From Chryseobacterium scophthalmum (GTDB lineage: Bacteria > Bacteroidota > Bacteroidia > Flavobacteriales > Weeksellaceae): a stretch of DNA of 64,000 nucleotides. The DNA lies in contig NZ_FSRQ01000004.1 in NCBI RefSeq assembly GCF_900143185.1, positions 62,001-126,000 on the forward strand. The letters are read 5' to 3'. The translations under genes and the position numbers were made by a program. Under the pieces are notes generated by a model that saw nothing but the letters and a program-made list of their open reading frames with translations, was not told where the DNA came from and did not search any database. Positions 33,063 through 40,837 of this stretch are shown here, one piece after another. Position 1 is the first letter of the stretch; the number at the start of each line of letters is the position of its first letter.

Positions 33063-33700
33063 AGAATTTCGCCATAAATAAAAATAAAGGGATTATTTCG
33101 GAGGAGTTTTTAAATAAGAATATTTTAGATTTTCCTTCTGCCTGCAAATATGTTTCAGAATTGCCATACAAAAGGAATTCAGATAAAAATAACATTAAAT
33201 GTATTTTTGATGACTTGGGTGGAACTTGCAGTACAAAACATGCGGCACTGAGAAAATTGGCACTTGAAAATCATCAGTCGAATGTGAAATTAATTCTCGG
33301 GATTTTTAAAATGGATGCGGAATATACTTTTAAAATTAAAAATACTTTAGACAAGTTTAATTTAAATTATATTCCCGAAGCTCACAATTATCTCAAAATT
33401 GATGATGAATATTTTGATTTTACAAAACCTAATTCGGAATATTCACAATTTAAAAATAAATTACTGGTTGAAAAGAAGATAGAATACAATGAAATTATGA
33501 CCGAAAAAGTTTTGTTTCATAAACGTTTTCTTGAAAATTGGCTTTCTGATGAAAATCTTTCTTACAGTCTGGATGAAATTTGGGAGATAAGAGAACAGTG
33601 TATCAAAGATTTACAAAAAAGTGATGAGGCAGAGATTCAAAATTCATCTTCTGTTTGTTTTGCAAATAGTCCTGATGTAAGAGACGATTATAAACTATAG
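33059..33700 (+). CDS. Hypothetical protein with transglutaminase-like Cys-His-Asp pattern
   Basis: A 213-aa cytoplasmic protein. LGGTCSTKHAALRKLALEN places Cys57 at the start of a helix, and AHNYLKIDDEYFDFT places His109 and Asp120 on adjacent strands. This order and spacing resemble the Cys-His-Asp triad of transglutaminase-like proteins (papain-like fold). No Pfam family name can be given with confidence. It overlaps the DUF1572 gene by 4 nt, implying a shared task. Activity is inferred from pattern only. Confidence 0.65.
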   Translation: MKNFAINKNKGIISEEFLNKNILDFPSACKYVSELPYKRNSDKNNIKCIFDDLGGTCSTKHAALRKLALENHQSNVKLILGIFKMDAEYTFKIKNTLDKFNLNYIPEAHNYLKIDDEYFDFTKPNSEYSQFKNKLLVEKKIEYNEIMTEKVLFHKRFLENWLSDENLSYSLDEIWEIREQCIKDLQKSDEAEIQNSSSVCFANSPDVRDDYKL

Positions 33701-33710
33701 ACCAAATCAA

Positions 33711-33741
33711 TTTAAAATTCATATTAAATTGATTATCTTTG
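33711..33741 (+). promoter_or_regulatory. Promoter of mtaB
   Basis: -7 element TATCTTTG (33734-33741) with TTTA at 33711-33714 in the -33 position. The start codon is at 33766. Confidence 0.55.
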
Positions 33742-33765
33742 CACCCACAAAATTCAGGAAAATAA

Positions 33766-35112
33766 ATGTCTCACTTTCATAGAACTGCCGCATTTCATAC
33801 TCTTGGCTGCAAATTAAACTTTGCGGAAACATCTACTATTGCCCGTCAATTAACAGATGCAGGTTATGATAAGGTAAGTTTTGATGATAGAGCAGATATT
33901 TATGTAATCAATACTTGTTCGGTTACCGAAAACGCCGACCGTGAATGTAAACTTCACGTAAAAAGAGCAATGAAAGCCAATCCTGAAGGTCTGGTCGTAA
34001 TTGTTGGATGTTATGCACAGCTGAAACCTGAAGAAATTTCACAAATCACGGGGGTAGATTTGGTTCTTGGAGCCAAAGAAAAATTCAATATTTTAAGCTA
34101 TCTCGACGATTTAGAAAAATCTGAAAGCGAAGGTGTTGTTCATTCATGTGAAATCGAAGAAACTGATTTTTTTATCGGAAGTTATTCCATTGGTGACAGA
34201 ACCAGAGCTTTTTTGAAAGTTCAGGATGGTTGTGATTACAAATGTACGTACTGTACAATTCCTTTAGCAAGAGGTATTTCCCGTTCAGATACTATCGAAA
34301 ATGTATTGAAAAACGCCAGAGAAATTGCCGAAAGAGACATCAAAGAAATTGTTTTAACAGGTGTGAATATCGGTGATTACGGTAAAGGTGAGTTTGGAAA
34401 TAAAAGACACGAACATACTTTTTTAGATTTAATTTCTGAACTTAATCAAGTTGAAGGAATTGAAAGAATCCGTATTTCTTCTATTGAGCCTAATCTTTTG
34501 AAAGATGAAAGCATCGAATTGGTTTCTAAAAGCAAGAGTTTTGTACCGCATTTTCATATCCCTTTGCAATCGGGAAGTGATGAATTGCTGAAAAAAATGA
34601 AGCGTCGTTATCTTACCAAATTGTATAACGACAGGGTTAATAAAATCCGCGAAGTAATGCCCGATGCGGCAATTGGTGTAGATGTTATTGTTGGTTTCCC
34701 TGGTGAAACCGAAGAATTATTCATGGAAACGTATAACTTCCTGAATGAACTCCCTATTTCATATCTTCATGTATTTACTTATTCTGAAAGAGAAAATACT
34801 GAAGCGGCAGGAATGCAGGGTGTTGTTCCGATTCCGGAAAGAAAAAAACGTAATAAAATGCTTAGAATTCTTTCTGAAAAGAAAAAAATGGCATTTTATC
34901 AGACTCAATTAGGAAAGACGCTTCCCGTTCTTTGGGAGCACGAAAATAAAGACGGCAAAATGTACGGCTTCACAGAAAACTATGTGAGGGTGCAAAAAGA
35001 TTTTGACCAGGCTTCAGTAAATCAAATTGAATTTCTAAATTTAGAAAAAATCCTGTCAGATGGCACGGTTTCTGTGCAATCGTCTTACGAAAGTTTTTTA
35101 GCAAAAGCATAG
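33766..35112 (+). CDS. mtaB: tRNA (N6-threonylcarbamoyladenosine(37)-C2)-methylthiotransferase MtaB
   Basis: A 448-aa radical-SAM enzyme that converts t6A37 to ms2t6A in tRNAs reading ANN codons. The N-terminal UPF0004 domain starts HTLGCKLNFAETS and binds an Fe-S cluster with Cys in NTCSV and VGCYAQ. The radical-SAM motif is CDYKCTYCTIP. A C-terminal TRAM domain (LGKTLPVLWEHENKDG) is present. The subgroup is MtaB rather than MiaB because of the GCKLN start. Its substrate t6A is made by the TsaD complex, also encoded in this window (62535-63551). Confidence 0.95.
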   Translation: MSHFHRTAAFHTLGCKLNFAETSTIARQLTDAGYDKVSFDDRADIYVINTCSVTENADRECKLHVKRAMKANPEGLVVIVGCYAQLKPEEISQITGVDLVLGAKEKFNILSYLDDLEKSESEGVVHSCEIEETDFFIGSYSIGDRTRAFLKVQDGCDYKCTYCTIPLARGISRSDTIENVLKNAREIAERDIKEIVLTGVNIGDYGKGEFGNKRHEHTFLDLISELNQVEGIERIRISSIEPNLLKDESIELVSKSKSFVPHFHIPLQSGSDELLKKMKRRYLTKLYNDRVNKIREVMPDAAIGVDVIVGFPGETEELFMETYNFLNELPISYLHVFTYSERENTEAAGMQGVVPIPERKKRNKMLRILSEKKKMAFYQTQLGKTLPVLWEHENKDGKMYGFTENYVRVQKDFDQASVNQIEFLNLEKILSDGTVSVQSSYESFLAKA

Positions 35113-35168
35113 TCTGTTTGCTATATTTCCACTAAATTTATTCTTTAACGTTTTAAATCTATATTCTT

Positions 35169-36671
35169 ATGAGAGATAAGTTCTTATCTTGGGGAATTGT
35201 ATTGGTAGCTGCAACATGGGTTGTGGCGTTACTGATCAAAGCACATTATTGGATTCCTACGCTGTTAACAGCAATTTACGCATTAGGAGTTTATAATTCT
35301 TACCAATCAAAACACGCAATTCTGAGGAATTTTCCTGTTTTGGGATATTTCAGGTATTTTTTTGAAGGTATTTCACCTGAAATGCAGCAGTATTTCATTG
35401 AAAGAGAAACAGACGGAAAACCATTTCCCAGAAACCAACGTTCTGCAGTGTATAGACGTTCAAAAAATATTAGCGACACCGTTCCTTTTGGAACTCAGTT
35501 AGAAGTAAATCATAGAAAATATGAAGGAATTAAGCATTCTATTTATGCTAAATCTCCAAAAGAAGAACTTCCGAGAGTTTGGGTAGGAGGTGAGCAGTGT
35601 ACTCAGCCTTATCATGCTTCGTTGTTTAATATTTCAGCAATGAGTTTTGGTGCATTGAGTGACAGAGCTCAAATTTCGTTAAATAAAGGGGCAAAAAAAG
35701 GGAATTTTTATCATAATACAGGAGAAGGAGGGATCTCACCTCACCATTTAGAAGGAGGAGATTTATGCTGGCAAATAGGAACCGGATATTTCGGCTGTAG
35801 AGATGATGAAGGAAAATTTAATCCTGAATTATTCACAAAATATTCTACTCTTCCAAGTGTAAAAATGATTGAGATTAAATTATCTCAAGGTGCAAAACCT
35901 GGTCATGGTGGAGTTTTACCGGGTGTGAAAAACACTCCCGAAATTGCTAAAATACGCCACGTACAACCCGGTCTTACTATTATTTCTCCGCCTTCGCATT
36001 CATCTTTTTCTGATGCTGCAGGATTGTTGAGGTTTGTACAGCAGTTAAGAGAACTTTCTGGTGGAAAACCTGTTGGTTTTAAGCTTTGTATTGGTGATAC
36101 CAAAGAGTTTGAAGATATTTGCGTTCAGATGAATGTTCTGAAAATTTATCCTGATTTTATTACCATCGACGGAGCAGAAGGAGGAACCGGAGCTGCGCCA
36201 CCAGAGTTTTCTGATGGAGTAGGGATGCCTTTAGAACCTGCTTTAATATTTGTAAATCGTACACTAAGAAATTATAATCTTAGAAATAAATTACGCGTAA
36301 TAGCCAGCGGAAAAGTATTGACAAGTTTAGATATTTTGCGAGCGGTTGCAATGGGAGCAGACATGTGTAATAATGCACGAGGATTTATGTTTTCTCTTGG
36401 CTGTATTCAGGCTTTGAGATGTAATAACAACAATTGTCCGACGGGTGTAGCGACGCAAGATAAAATGTTGATTAAAGGGCTTGATGTGACTGATAAAGCA
36501 GAAAGAGTATATCATTTCCACAAAAATACTTTACATACGTGTAACGAGTTGATTGCTGCTGCAGGAAGAAGCTCTTATGAAGAAGTTGATGCAAGTATGT
36601 TTATGCGAGGTGATGAGTTTGAGCATCTTTCAGATAAATATTTCCCGGATATTTTAGGGAATGTGAGATAA
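35169..36671 (+). CDS. FMN-binding glutamate synthase family protein
   Basis: A 500-aa protein with a hydrophobic N-terminal segment (two helices, about residues 7-40) followed by the FMN-binding TIM-barrel domain of glutamate synthase. Characteristic blocks are FNISAMSFGALSDRAQ, KIRHVQPGLTIISPPSHSS, TIDGAEGGTGAAPPEF and the iron-sulfur segment CIQALRCNNNNCPTGVATQ. The amidotransferase and small-subunit domains of GOGAT are absent, so this is the stand-alone, membrane-linked group; its real substrate is not established. It has no partner gene. A strong terminator follows directly. Confidence 0.92.
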   Translation: MRDKFLSWGIVLVAATWVVALLIKAHYWIPTLLTAIYALGVYNSYQSKHAILRNFPVLGYFRYFFEGISPEMQQYFIERETDGKPFPRNQRSAVYRRSKNISDTVPFGTQLEVNHRKYEGIKHSIYAKSPKEELPRVWVGGEQCTQPYHASLFNISAMSFGALSDRAQISLNKGAKKGNFYHNTGEGGISPHHLEGGDLCWQIGTGYFGCRDDEGKFNPELFTKYSTLPSVKMIEIKLSQGAKPGHGGVLPGVKNTPEIAKIRHVQPGLTIISPPSHSSFSDAAGLLRFVQQLRELSGGKPVGFKLCIGDTKEFEDICVQMNVLKIYPDFITIDGAEGGTGAAPPEFSDGVGMPLEPALIFVNRTLRNYNLRNKLRVIASGKVLTSLDILRAVAMGADMCNNARGFMFSLGCIQALRCNNNNCPTGVATQDKMLIKGLDVTDKAERVYHFHKNTLHTCNELIAAAGRSSYEEVDASMFMRGDEFEHLSDKYFPDILGNVR

Positions 36672-36672
36672 A

Positions 36673-36708
36673 AAAAAAGCGCTTCAAATTACTTTGAAGC
36701 GCTTTTTT
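36673..36708. terminator. Bidirectional terminator
   Basis: AGCGCTTCAAA (36678-36688) pairs with TTTGAAGCGCT (36693-36703) with A- and T-runs on both sides. Confidence 0.9.
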
Positions 36709-36717
36709 TACTATTTG

Positions 36718-37458
36718 TTATTGACCTGTAGGTCTTAGATTTGCTTTGTAAATCTGGAAACTAAATACAAAACAATTATTTTGTAGTGAATATCCTGTAT
36801 AGTTATAATGTGCATTTCTACCAAAAGCAGCTTTTGACGGAACAATAATTACTCCTTGTAAATTGTAAGGATTTTCATCGGGTAAATTTTCAAAACCTTT
36901 AAAATATCTTAGACCCTCTTTTAGGCCTGCTATTTCATAATAGCTACTGTTTTGACCAGCTGCAGTTCTTACGCTCTTTTTTACAAAATAAAACATAGGA
37001 TCAGTTACGGGAGAACCGCTTCCGTCTATATTGTTTAAAAGAGTTCCCGCTCCTCCAAAAGAAATATTTCCGTCTGTATCTGTAGCAAGATAATAATTAG
37101 CTCTCATCATTGTTCTTATCTGAGTAGAATCTCCTATTGTTACACCCGTTGAAGGAGGAGTGCTGTCTTCAGGCTGTGCTCCGGTTCTTTTGATGTAAAT
37201 AACTCCGGATGGAAGTGTTTGAGGGCTCAGTTGAGATAATTTTTTCTCATTATCATCAGCAGCATCTGATGTGAAAGCTTTTATGTTTCCTTGCGTATCC
37301 AAGTAGTTGTTATCCATAAATTTCTGAATAGCCTGCTCGTCATAAGAGTTTCTTACATTGATGTCTTCCGGTTCTACGAAAGTTTCCACTTCATCATCCT
37401 TTTTACAAGCTGCGAAACACAACGATCCTGCAAGGATATACAAAAATATTTTTTTCAT
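36718..37458 (-). CDS. Lipoprotein, possibly a degenerate FKBP-like protein
   Basis: A 246-aa exported lipoprotein (lipobox around CFAAC, Cys18) followed by an acidic linker. The segment NPYNLQGVIIVPSKAAFGR (about 200-220) recalls the IP...AYG strand-turn of FKBP-type peptidyl-prolyl isomerases, and flavobacteria encode many divergent FKBP-like lipoproteins (GldI-type). The active-site aromatic residues cannot be assigned, so isomerase activity is doubtful. The gene is convergent with the GltS-like gene. Alternative: an unrelated lipoprotein of unknown role. Confidence 0.7.
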   Translation of the reverse strand: MKKIFLYILAGSLCFAACKKDDEVETFVEPEDINVRNSYDEQAIQKFMDNNYLDTQGNIKAFTSDAADDNEKKLSQLSPQTLPSGVIYIKRTGAQPEDSTPPSTGVTIGDSTQIRTMMRANYYLATDTDGNISFGGAGTLLNNIDGSGSPVTDPMFYFVKKSVRTAAGQNSSYYEIAGLKEGLRYFKGFENLPDENPYNLQGVIIVPSKAAFGRNAHYNYTGYSLQNNCFVFSFQIYKANLRPTGQ

Positions 37459-37512
37459 TTCAAAAACTTTAATTACTTTACAAATAATATAACGACAAAA
37501 GTATAAAAAAAT

Positions 37513-37950
37513 ATGAGAATAGATAAATTTTTATGGAGCATTCGTTTTTATAAAACAAGATCGGTATCTGCAGATGAAATAAAAAAGAACAGAGTTTCTA
37601 TCGGAACCTCGGTTGTGAAGTCCTCCAAAGAAGTAAAAGAAGGAGATGTTATTAAAATTCGCAAGAATCAAATCGAATATAAAATTAAAGTAATACAGAT
37701 CCCTAAAAGTAGAATTGGAGCTAAGTTAGTTCCGCTTCATATCAAAGATGTGACAGATAAAGATCAGTATGAGCAATTAATGATGAGAAAAATGTCTCAG
37801 GAGTATTATCGAAACAGAGGAGAAGGTAGGCCTACCAAAAAAGACAGAAGAGATATGGATGATTATGTAGAAAATGATGTCACTGCAGATTTTACAGATT
37901 GGGATGATTTTTTTGGTGAAGATGGCAGTGATACTGAAACCAATGACTAA
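37513..37950 (+). CDS. S4 domain RNA-binding protein (HslR-like)
   Basis: A 145-aa protein that starts directly with an S4 domain (MRIDKFLWSIRFYKTRS), ending about residue 65, and has a charged, Asp-rich C-terminus. This matches the heat-shock protein 15 (HslR) group, which binds stalled 50S subunits carrying nascent chains. The acidic tail (about residues 115-145) is longer than in E. coli HslR. The gene is convergent with aroK; the shared terminator overlaps the aroK 3' end. Confidence 0.92.
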   Translation: MRIDKFLWSIRFYKTRSVSADEIKKNRVSIGTSVVKSSKEVKEGDVIKIRKNQIEYKIKVIQIPKSRIGAKLVPLHIKDVTDKDQYEQLMMRKMSQEYYRNRGEGRPTKKDRRDMDDYVENDVTADFTDWDDFFGEDGSDTETND

Positions 37951-37966
37951 ACCAATTTATGAAAAG

Positions 37967-37992
37967 GAAAAGCTCTAGAGATAGAGCTTTTC
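37967..37992. terminator. Bidirectional terminator overlapping the 3' end of aroK
   Basis: GAAAAGCTCTA (37967-37977) and TAGAGCTTTTC (37982-37992) form an 11-bp perfect stem. It includes the last codons of aroK, which ends at 37975. Confidence 0.75.
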
Positions 37993-38490
37993 TATTATCT
38001 CCTGAATAATGTCTTCGGGATTTTTATTATCTGTATTAATGCTGAATTGTGCCTTGCTGTAATAAACATTTCTCTCAAATAAATGTTTAGCAATAAATTC
38101 AGGGATGTCTTCATCAGCAATTTTTGCAATTAAAGGTCTTTTTTCTTTCTGCTTTGAAATTCTTTCTGCTAAAGTAGCGATTGAAGCTCTTAGAAAAACA
38201 CTCTTCGAATTATTATTAATAATTTCCATATTATTATAATAAACCGGTGTTCCTCCACCCAGACTCAAAACGATGTTTTCTTGGCTGGCTAAAATTTCCT
38301 CCAAAGTTTCTCTTTCTAGCTTTCTAAAGTAAATTTCTCCCTTTTTTTCGAAGATTTCGGGAATGGTCAATTTATTTCGACGAGAAATCTCTTTGTCGAG
38401 GTCAATTAATTTAAAATTTATTTTATCGCTTAATATTTTGGAAATGTGAGATTTGCCACTCCCCATGTATCCTACTAGTGAAATTATCAT
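37975..38490 (-). CDS. aroK: Shikimate kinase
   Basis: A 171-aa kinase that phosphorylates shikimate at O3 in the aromatic amino acid pathway. Walker A GYMGSGKS is at residues 7-14, the shikimate-binding Asp/Arg block DLDKEISRRNKLTIPEIFE follows (quoted in 19 residues), then VLSLGGGTPVY and the lid region with RPLIAK. All residues expected for activity are present. The gene is convergent with the S4-protein gene and transcribed away from the tRNA cluster. Confidence 0.95.
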   Translation of the reverse strand: MIISLVGYMGSGKSHISKILSDKINFKLIDLDKEISRRNKLTIPEIFEKKGEIYFRKLERETLEEILASQENIVLSLGGGTPVYYNNMEIINNNSKSVFLRASIATLAERISKQKEKRPLIAKIADEDIPEFIAKHLFERNVYYSKAQFSINTDNKNPEDIIQEIIEKLYL

Positions 38491-38521
38491 GAAAATATTT
38501 TAAACAAATTTGCGAAAAAGT

Positions 38522-38551
38522 TTTGAGATAATGAAAAAAGTTATATCTTTG
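38522..38551 (+). promoter_or_regulatory. Promoter of tRNA-Lys and tRNA-Leu
   Basis: TTTG (38522-38525) and TATCTTTG (38544-38551) are 18 bp apart, 55 bp before the mature tRNA-Lys 5' end. Confidence 0.75.
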
Positions 38552-38606
38552 CACCACTAAAAACAAGGGACATTACTTAACAATGAAACTTGATAATAAA
38601 GTGACC

Positions 38607-38679
38607 GACTCGGTAGCTCAGCTGGTAGAGCAATACACTTTTAATGTATGGGTCCTGGGTTCGAATCCCAGCCGGGTCA
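38607..38679 (+). tRNA. tRNA-Lys (anticodon TTT), copy 1
   Basis: A complete 73-nt cloverleaf: acceptor GACTCGG with CCGGGTC (one T-G pair), D-arm GCTC..GAGC, anticodon stem ATACA with TGTAT around loop CTTTTAA (anticodon TTT, 38640-38642), T-arm CTGGG-TTCGAAT-CCCAG. Discriminator A at 38679; CCA is not encoded. The 80 bp from 38601 to 38680 are identical to the second copy. Confidence 0.95.
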
Positions 38680-38714
38680 CTAGCGAAAAATTACTAGATT
38701 TTTGTAATTTTATT

Positions 38715-38797
38715 GCCTGTGTGGTGAAATTGGTAGACACGCCATCTTGAGGGGGTGGTTTCCTAAGGATGTGCTGGTTCGAGTCCAGTCGCAGGCA
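38715..38797 (+). tRNA. tRNA-Leu (anticodon GAG)
   Basis: An 83-nt class II tRNA: acceptor GCCTGTG with CGCAGGC, anticodon stem CCATC with GGTGG around loop TTGAGGG (anticodon GAG, 38749-38751), a long variable arm and T-arm CTGG-TTCGAGT-CCAG. It follows tRNA-Lys by 35 bp and is probably on the same transcript. Confidence 0.95.
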
Positions 38798-38824
38798 CTG
38801 CAGAAAAAAATATTTAATTAATCA

Positions 38825-38855
38825 TTGATATTTTATAAAATTAATTTTATATTTG
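38825..38855 (+). promoter_or_regulatory. Separate promoter of the second tRNA-Lys
   Basis: TTG (38825-38827) and TATATTTG (38848-38855) are 20 bp apart, 22 bp before the mature tRNA 5' end. Confidence 0.6.
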
Positions 38856-38877
38856 TCGTCGTTAATTTGATGTGACC

Positions 38878-38950
38878 GACTCGGTAGCTCAGCTGGTAGA
38901 GCAATACACTTTTAATGTATGGGTCCTGGGTTCGAATCCCAGCCGGGTCA
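38878..38950 (+). tRNA. tRNA-Lys (anticodon TTT), copy 2
   Basis: Identical in the mature part to copy 1, 271 bp downstream (anticodon 38911-38913). The identity also covers the six leader bases GTGACC and one base past the discriminator. It has its own promoter-like elements. Confidence 0.95.
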
Positions 38951-39003
38951 CAAGTTTACTGAAAAGTAAATTTTTTTCATATTAATATTTTGTGATTTGG
39001 TGT

Positions 39004-39035
39004 TCAAAGGCTTCCTTCAGGAAGCCTTTGATTTT
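39004..39035. terminator. Bidirectional terminator between tRNA genes and panC
   Basis: TCAAAGGCTTCC (39004-39015) pairs with GGAAGCCTTTGA (39020-39031), followed by T-rich sequence. Confidence 0.85.
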
Positions 39036-39039
39036 TGTA

Positions 39040-39888
39040 TTAATCCAAATGCATATTGTCAATCAATCTTACTCCGTCTACATCAACTACGATAAAGGCT
39101 CTGTAAGAATTTCCATCTTCTTTTTGATTGGTTTCTTTTAATGTACTTTCATCAGCAATTAAAAAATATTCTAATTTCATGTTTTTTTGATGAGAAAAAA
39201 TTTCGTCTACATTTTCTTTAATGTTAAAAACTGAAGTGTTTTTAAACCATTCTTTAACTTTTGTTAGTGTTTCAAAAATTATTTTAGCATCCTCTTTTCT
39301 GGTTTCGGTGAGACGCTGGTTTCTTGAGCTTAAAGCTAAACCGTTTTCTGCTCTGTAAATAGAAACTCCTTTTATTTTAATAGGAAGTTGCTTTTTCTCG
39401 ACCATTTTTTTGATAATAGCTAATTGCTGGAAATCTTTTTCTCCAAAATAAGCGTTATCTGGTTTTACTTGTCTGAAAAGTTCTTCAACTACAGTTCCTA
39501 CCCCGTCAAAATGCCCCGGTCTTGATTTTCCTTCCATTTCGTTTTCCAAACCATCATAATCGTAACGCTGGCTTTCTGTTTTTTCAGGATAAATATCTTC
39601 AACTTGAGGAAGATAAACAGCATCTACAAGTTCTGAATTTTTGAGAATGAAGATGTCACGATCGGTATCTCTTGGGTATTTTTCGAGATCTTCGGCATTG
39701 TTAAACTGTGTAGGATTTACAAAAATTGAAGAAATGACCAGGTCATTTTCTTTTCTTGCAGCTTCGTATAATGACAGGTGCCCATTGTGTAAAGCTCCCA
39801 TTGTTGGCGCAAAACCTATTTTTTTGCCCATTTCCTTCTGTCTTTCTATAAAATCCTGAAGTGTTTTTTTGTTTTTTAGAACTTCCAT
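39040..39888 (-). CDS. panC: Pantoate--beta-alanine ligase
   Basis: A 282-aa enzyme that joins pantoate and beta-alanine with ATP to make pantothenate, the precursor of CoA. The nucleotidyl-transferase HIGH-like motif is PTMGALHNGHLSL, the second substrate motif is SIFVNPTQFN, and the KMSKS-like loop is LALSSRNQRL. Full length. A -7-like TATTTTTG is on the minus strand at 39909-39916. It is divergent from the glgA-like gene with 167 bp between starts, an arrangement I believe is common in flavobacteria. Confidence 0.95.
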   Translation of the reverse strand: MEVLKNKKTLQDFIERQKEMGKKIGFAPTMGALHNGHLSLYEAARKENDLVISSIFVNPTQFNNAEDLEKYPRDTDRDIFILKNSELVDAVYLPQVEDIYPEKTESQRYDYDGLENEMEGKSRPGHFDGVGTVVEELFRQVKPDNAYFGEKDFQQLAIIKKMVEKKQLPIKIKGVSIYRAENGLALSSRNQRLTETRKEDAKIIFETLTKVKEWFKNTSVFNIKENVDEIFSHQKNMKLEYFLIADESTLKETNQKEDGNSYRAFIVVDVDGVRLIDNMHLD

Positions 39889-40009
39889 AGTTTATTTTAA
39901 TAACAATTCAAAAATACTAATATTAAGATATTTATTTTTAGTTTTCCAGCAATATCTTAAGAACTATCGTAAAAAAATGTTAATTAGGATAATGTTGAAT
40001 GTTTTTTCG

Positions 40010-40017
40010 TAATTTTG
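40010..40017 (+). promoter_or_regulatory. -7 element for the glgA-like gene
   Basis: TAATTTTG, 38 bp before the start codon at 40056; no clear -33 element. Confidence 0.4.
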
Positions 40018-40055
40018 CATATTAAGCGTTATTTAAAAATTATATAAAAAATTAT

Positions 40056-40826
40056 ATGCCCAATCAGAAAATACTGTACATTACCACAGAGATGTACCCT
40101 TATCAGGAAGATACAAATTTAGCAGCGGTGGTAAACAAAATGGCACTTAAAATGCACCAAGAAGGCAATGATGTAAGAGTTTTTATGCCAAGATTCGGAC
40201 AGATAAGTGAGAGGAAATTCCAACTTCATGAAGTAATTCGTCTTTCGGGGATGAATATTATTATCAACGATTTAGATCAGCCTTTAATTATTAAAGTTGC
40301 TTCGCTTCCGGGTGAGAGACTACAGGTTTATTTCATTGATAACGAAGAATACTTTAAAAGAAAACAATATTATTTTGATGACGAAGGAGTAGCGTTTGAT
40401 GATAATGACGAGAGAGCTATATTCTTTGCACGCGGTGTGATAGAAACAATCAAAAAACTAAACTGGGTTCCAGATGTTATTCACTTAAACGGGTGGATGT
40501 CTTCTTTCGTGCCTATTTATTTGAAAACATATTACAAATCTGATACTTACTTCAAAGATGCTAAAATTGTACTTTCATTATATAATGAGAAGGATGCAGC
40601 TTTGGCAGGAAATGTAGGTGAGAAACTTCAGTTTGATAATATTTCAGATTTAAATGCGTTAAATAAACCAAGCTTCGAGAGTTTCGTAATCGAAAGTATG
40701 AATTATGTAGACGAAGTTGTAAAAGGAGATGAGTTTTTGAACGGTGATCTTGATAAAGGTTTTAATGAAACTACTACTTCAAAATCTGAATACCTAGATG
40801 TAGACTCTATCAGTAAATTATATTAA
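40056..40826 (+). CDS. Glycogen/starch synthase-like protein, N-terminal GT5 domain only
   Basis: A 256-aa protein resembling the N-terminal Rossmann domain of GlgA. Matching blocks are ILYITTEMYPY (usual SSEVAPF), GNDVRVFMPRFG, FFARGVIETIKKLNW and DVIHLNGWMSSFVPIYLK. The usual KTGGL motif, whose Lys contacts ADP-glucose, is EDTNL here (residues 18-22), and the entire C-terminal GT-B domain (about 220 residues) is missing. It ends with a hydrophilic tail instead. It is therefore unlikely to synthesise glycogen. It lies 11 nt before the DUF4270 gene and probably shares its transcript. Confidence 0.85.
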   Translation: MPNQKILYITTEMYPYQEDTNLAAVVNKMALKMHQEGNDVRVFMPRFGQISERKFQLHEVIRLSGMNIIINDLDQPLIIKVASLPGERLQVYFIDNEEYFKRKQYYFDDEGVAFDDNDERAIFFARGVIETIKKLNWVPDVIHLNGWMSSFVPIYLKTYYKSDTYFKDAKIVLSLYNEKDAALAGNVGEKLQFDNISDLNALNKPSFESFVIESMNYVDEVVKGDEFLNGDLDKGFNETTTSKSEYLDVDSISKLY

Positions 40827-40837
40827 TATACATTTTG

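Noticed and set aside
38607..38950. A tRNA-linked integration site or genomic island
   Set aside because: The duplicated tRNA-Lys genes are full length with their own promoters, there is no integrase or direct-repeat tRNA fragment, and the flanking genes (aroK, panC) are core.
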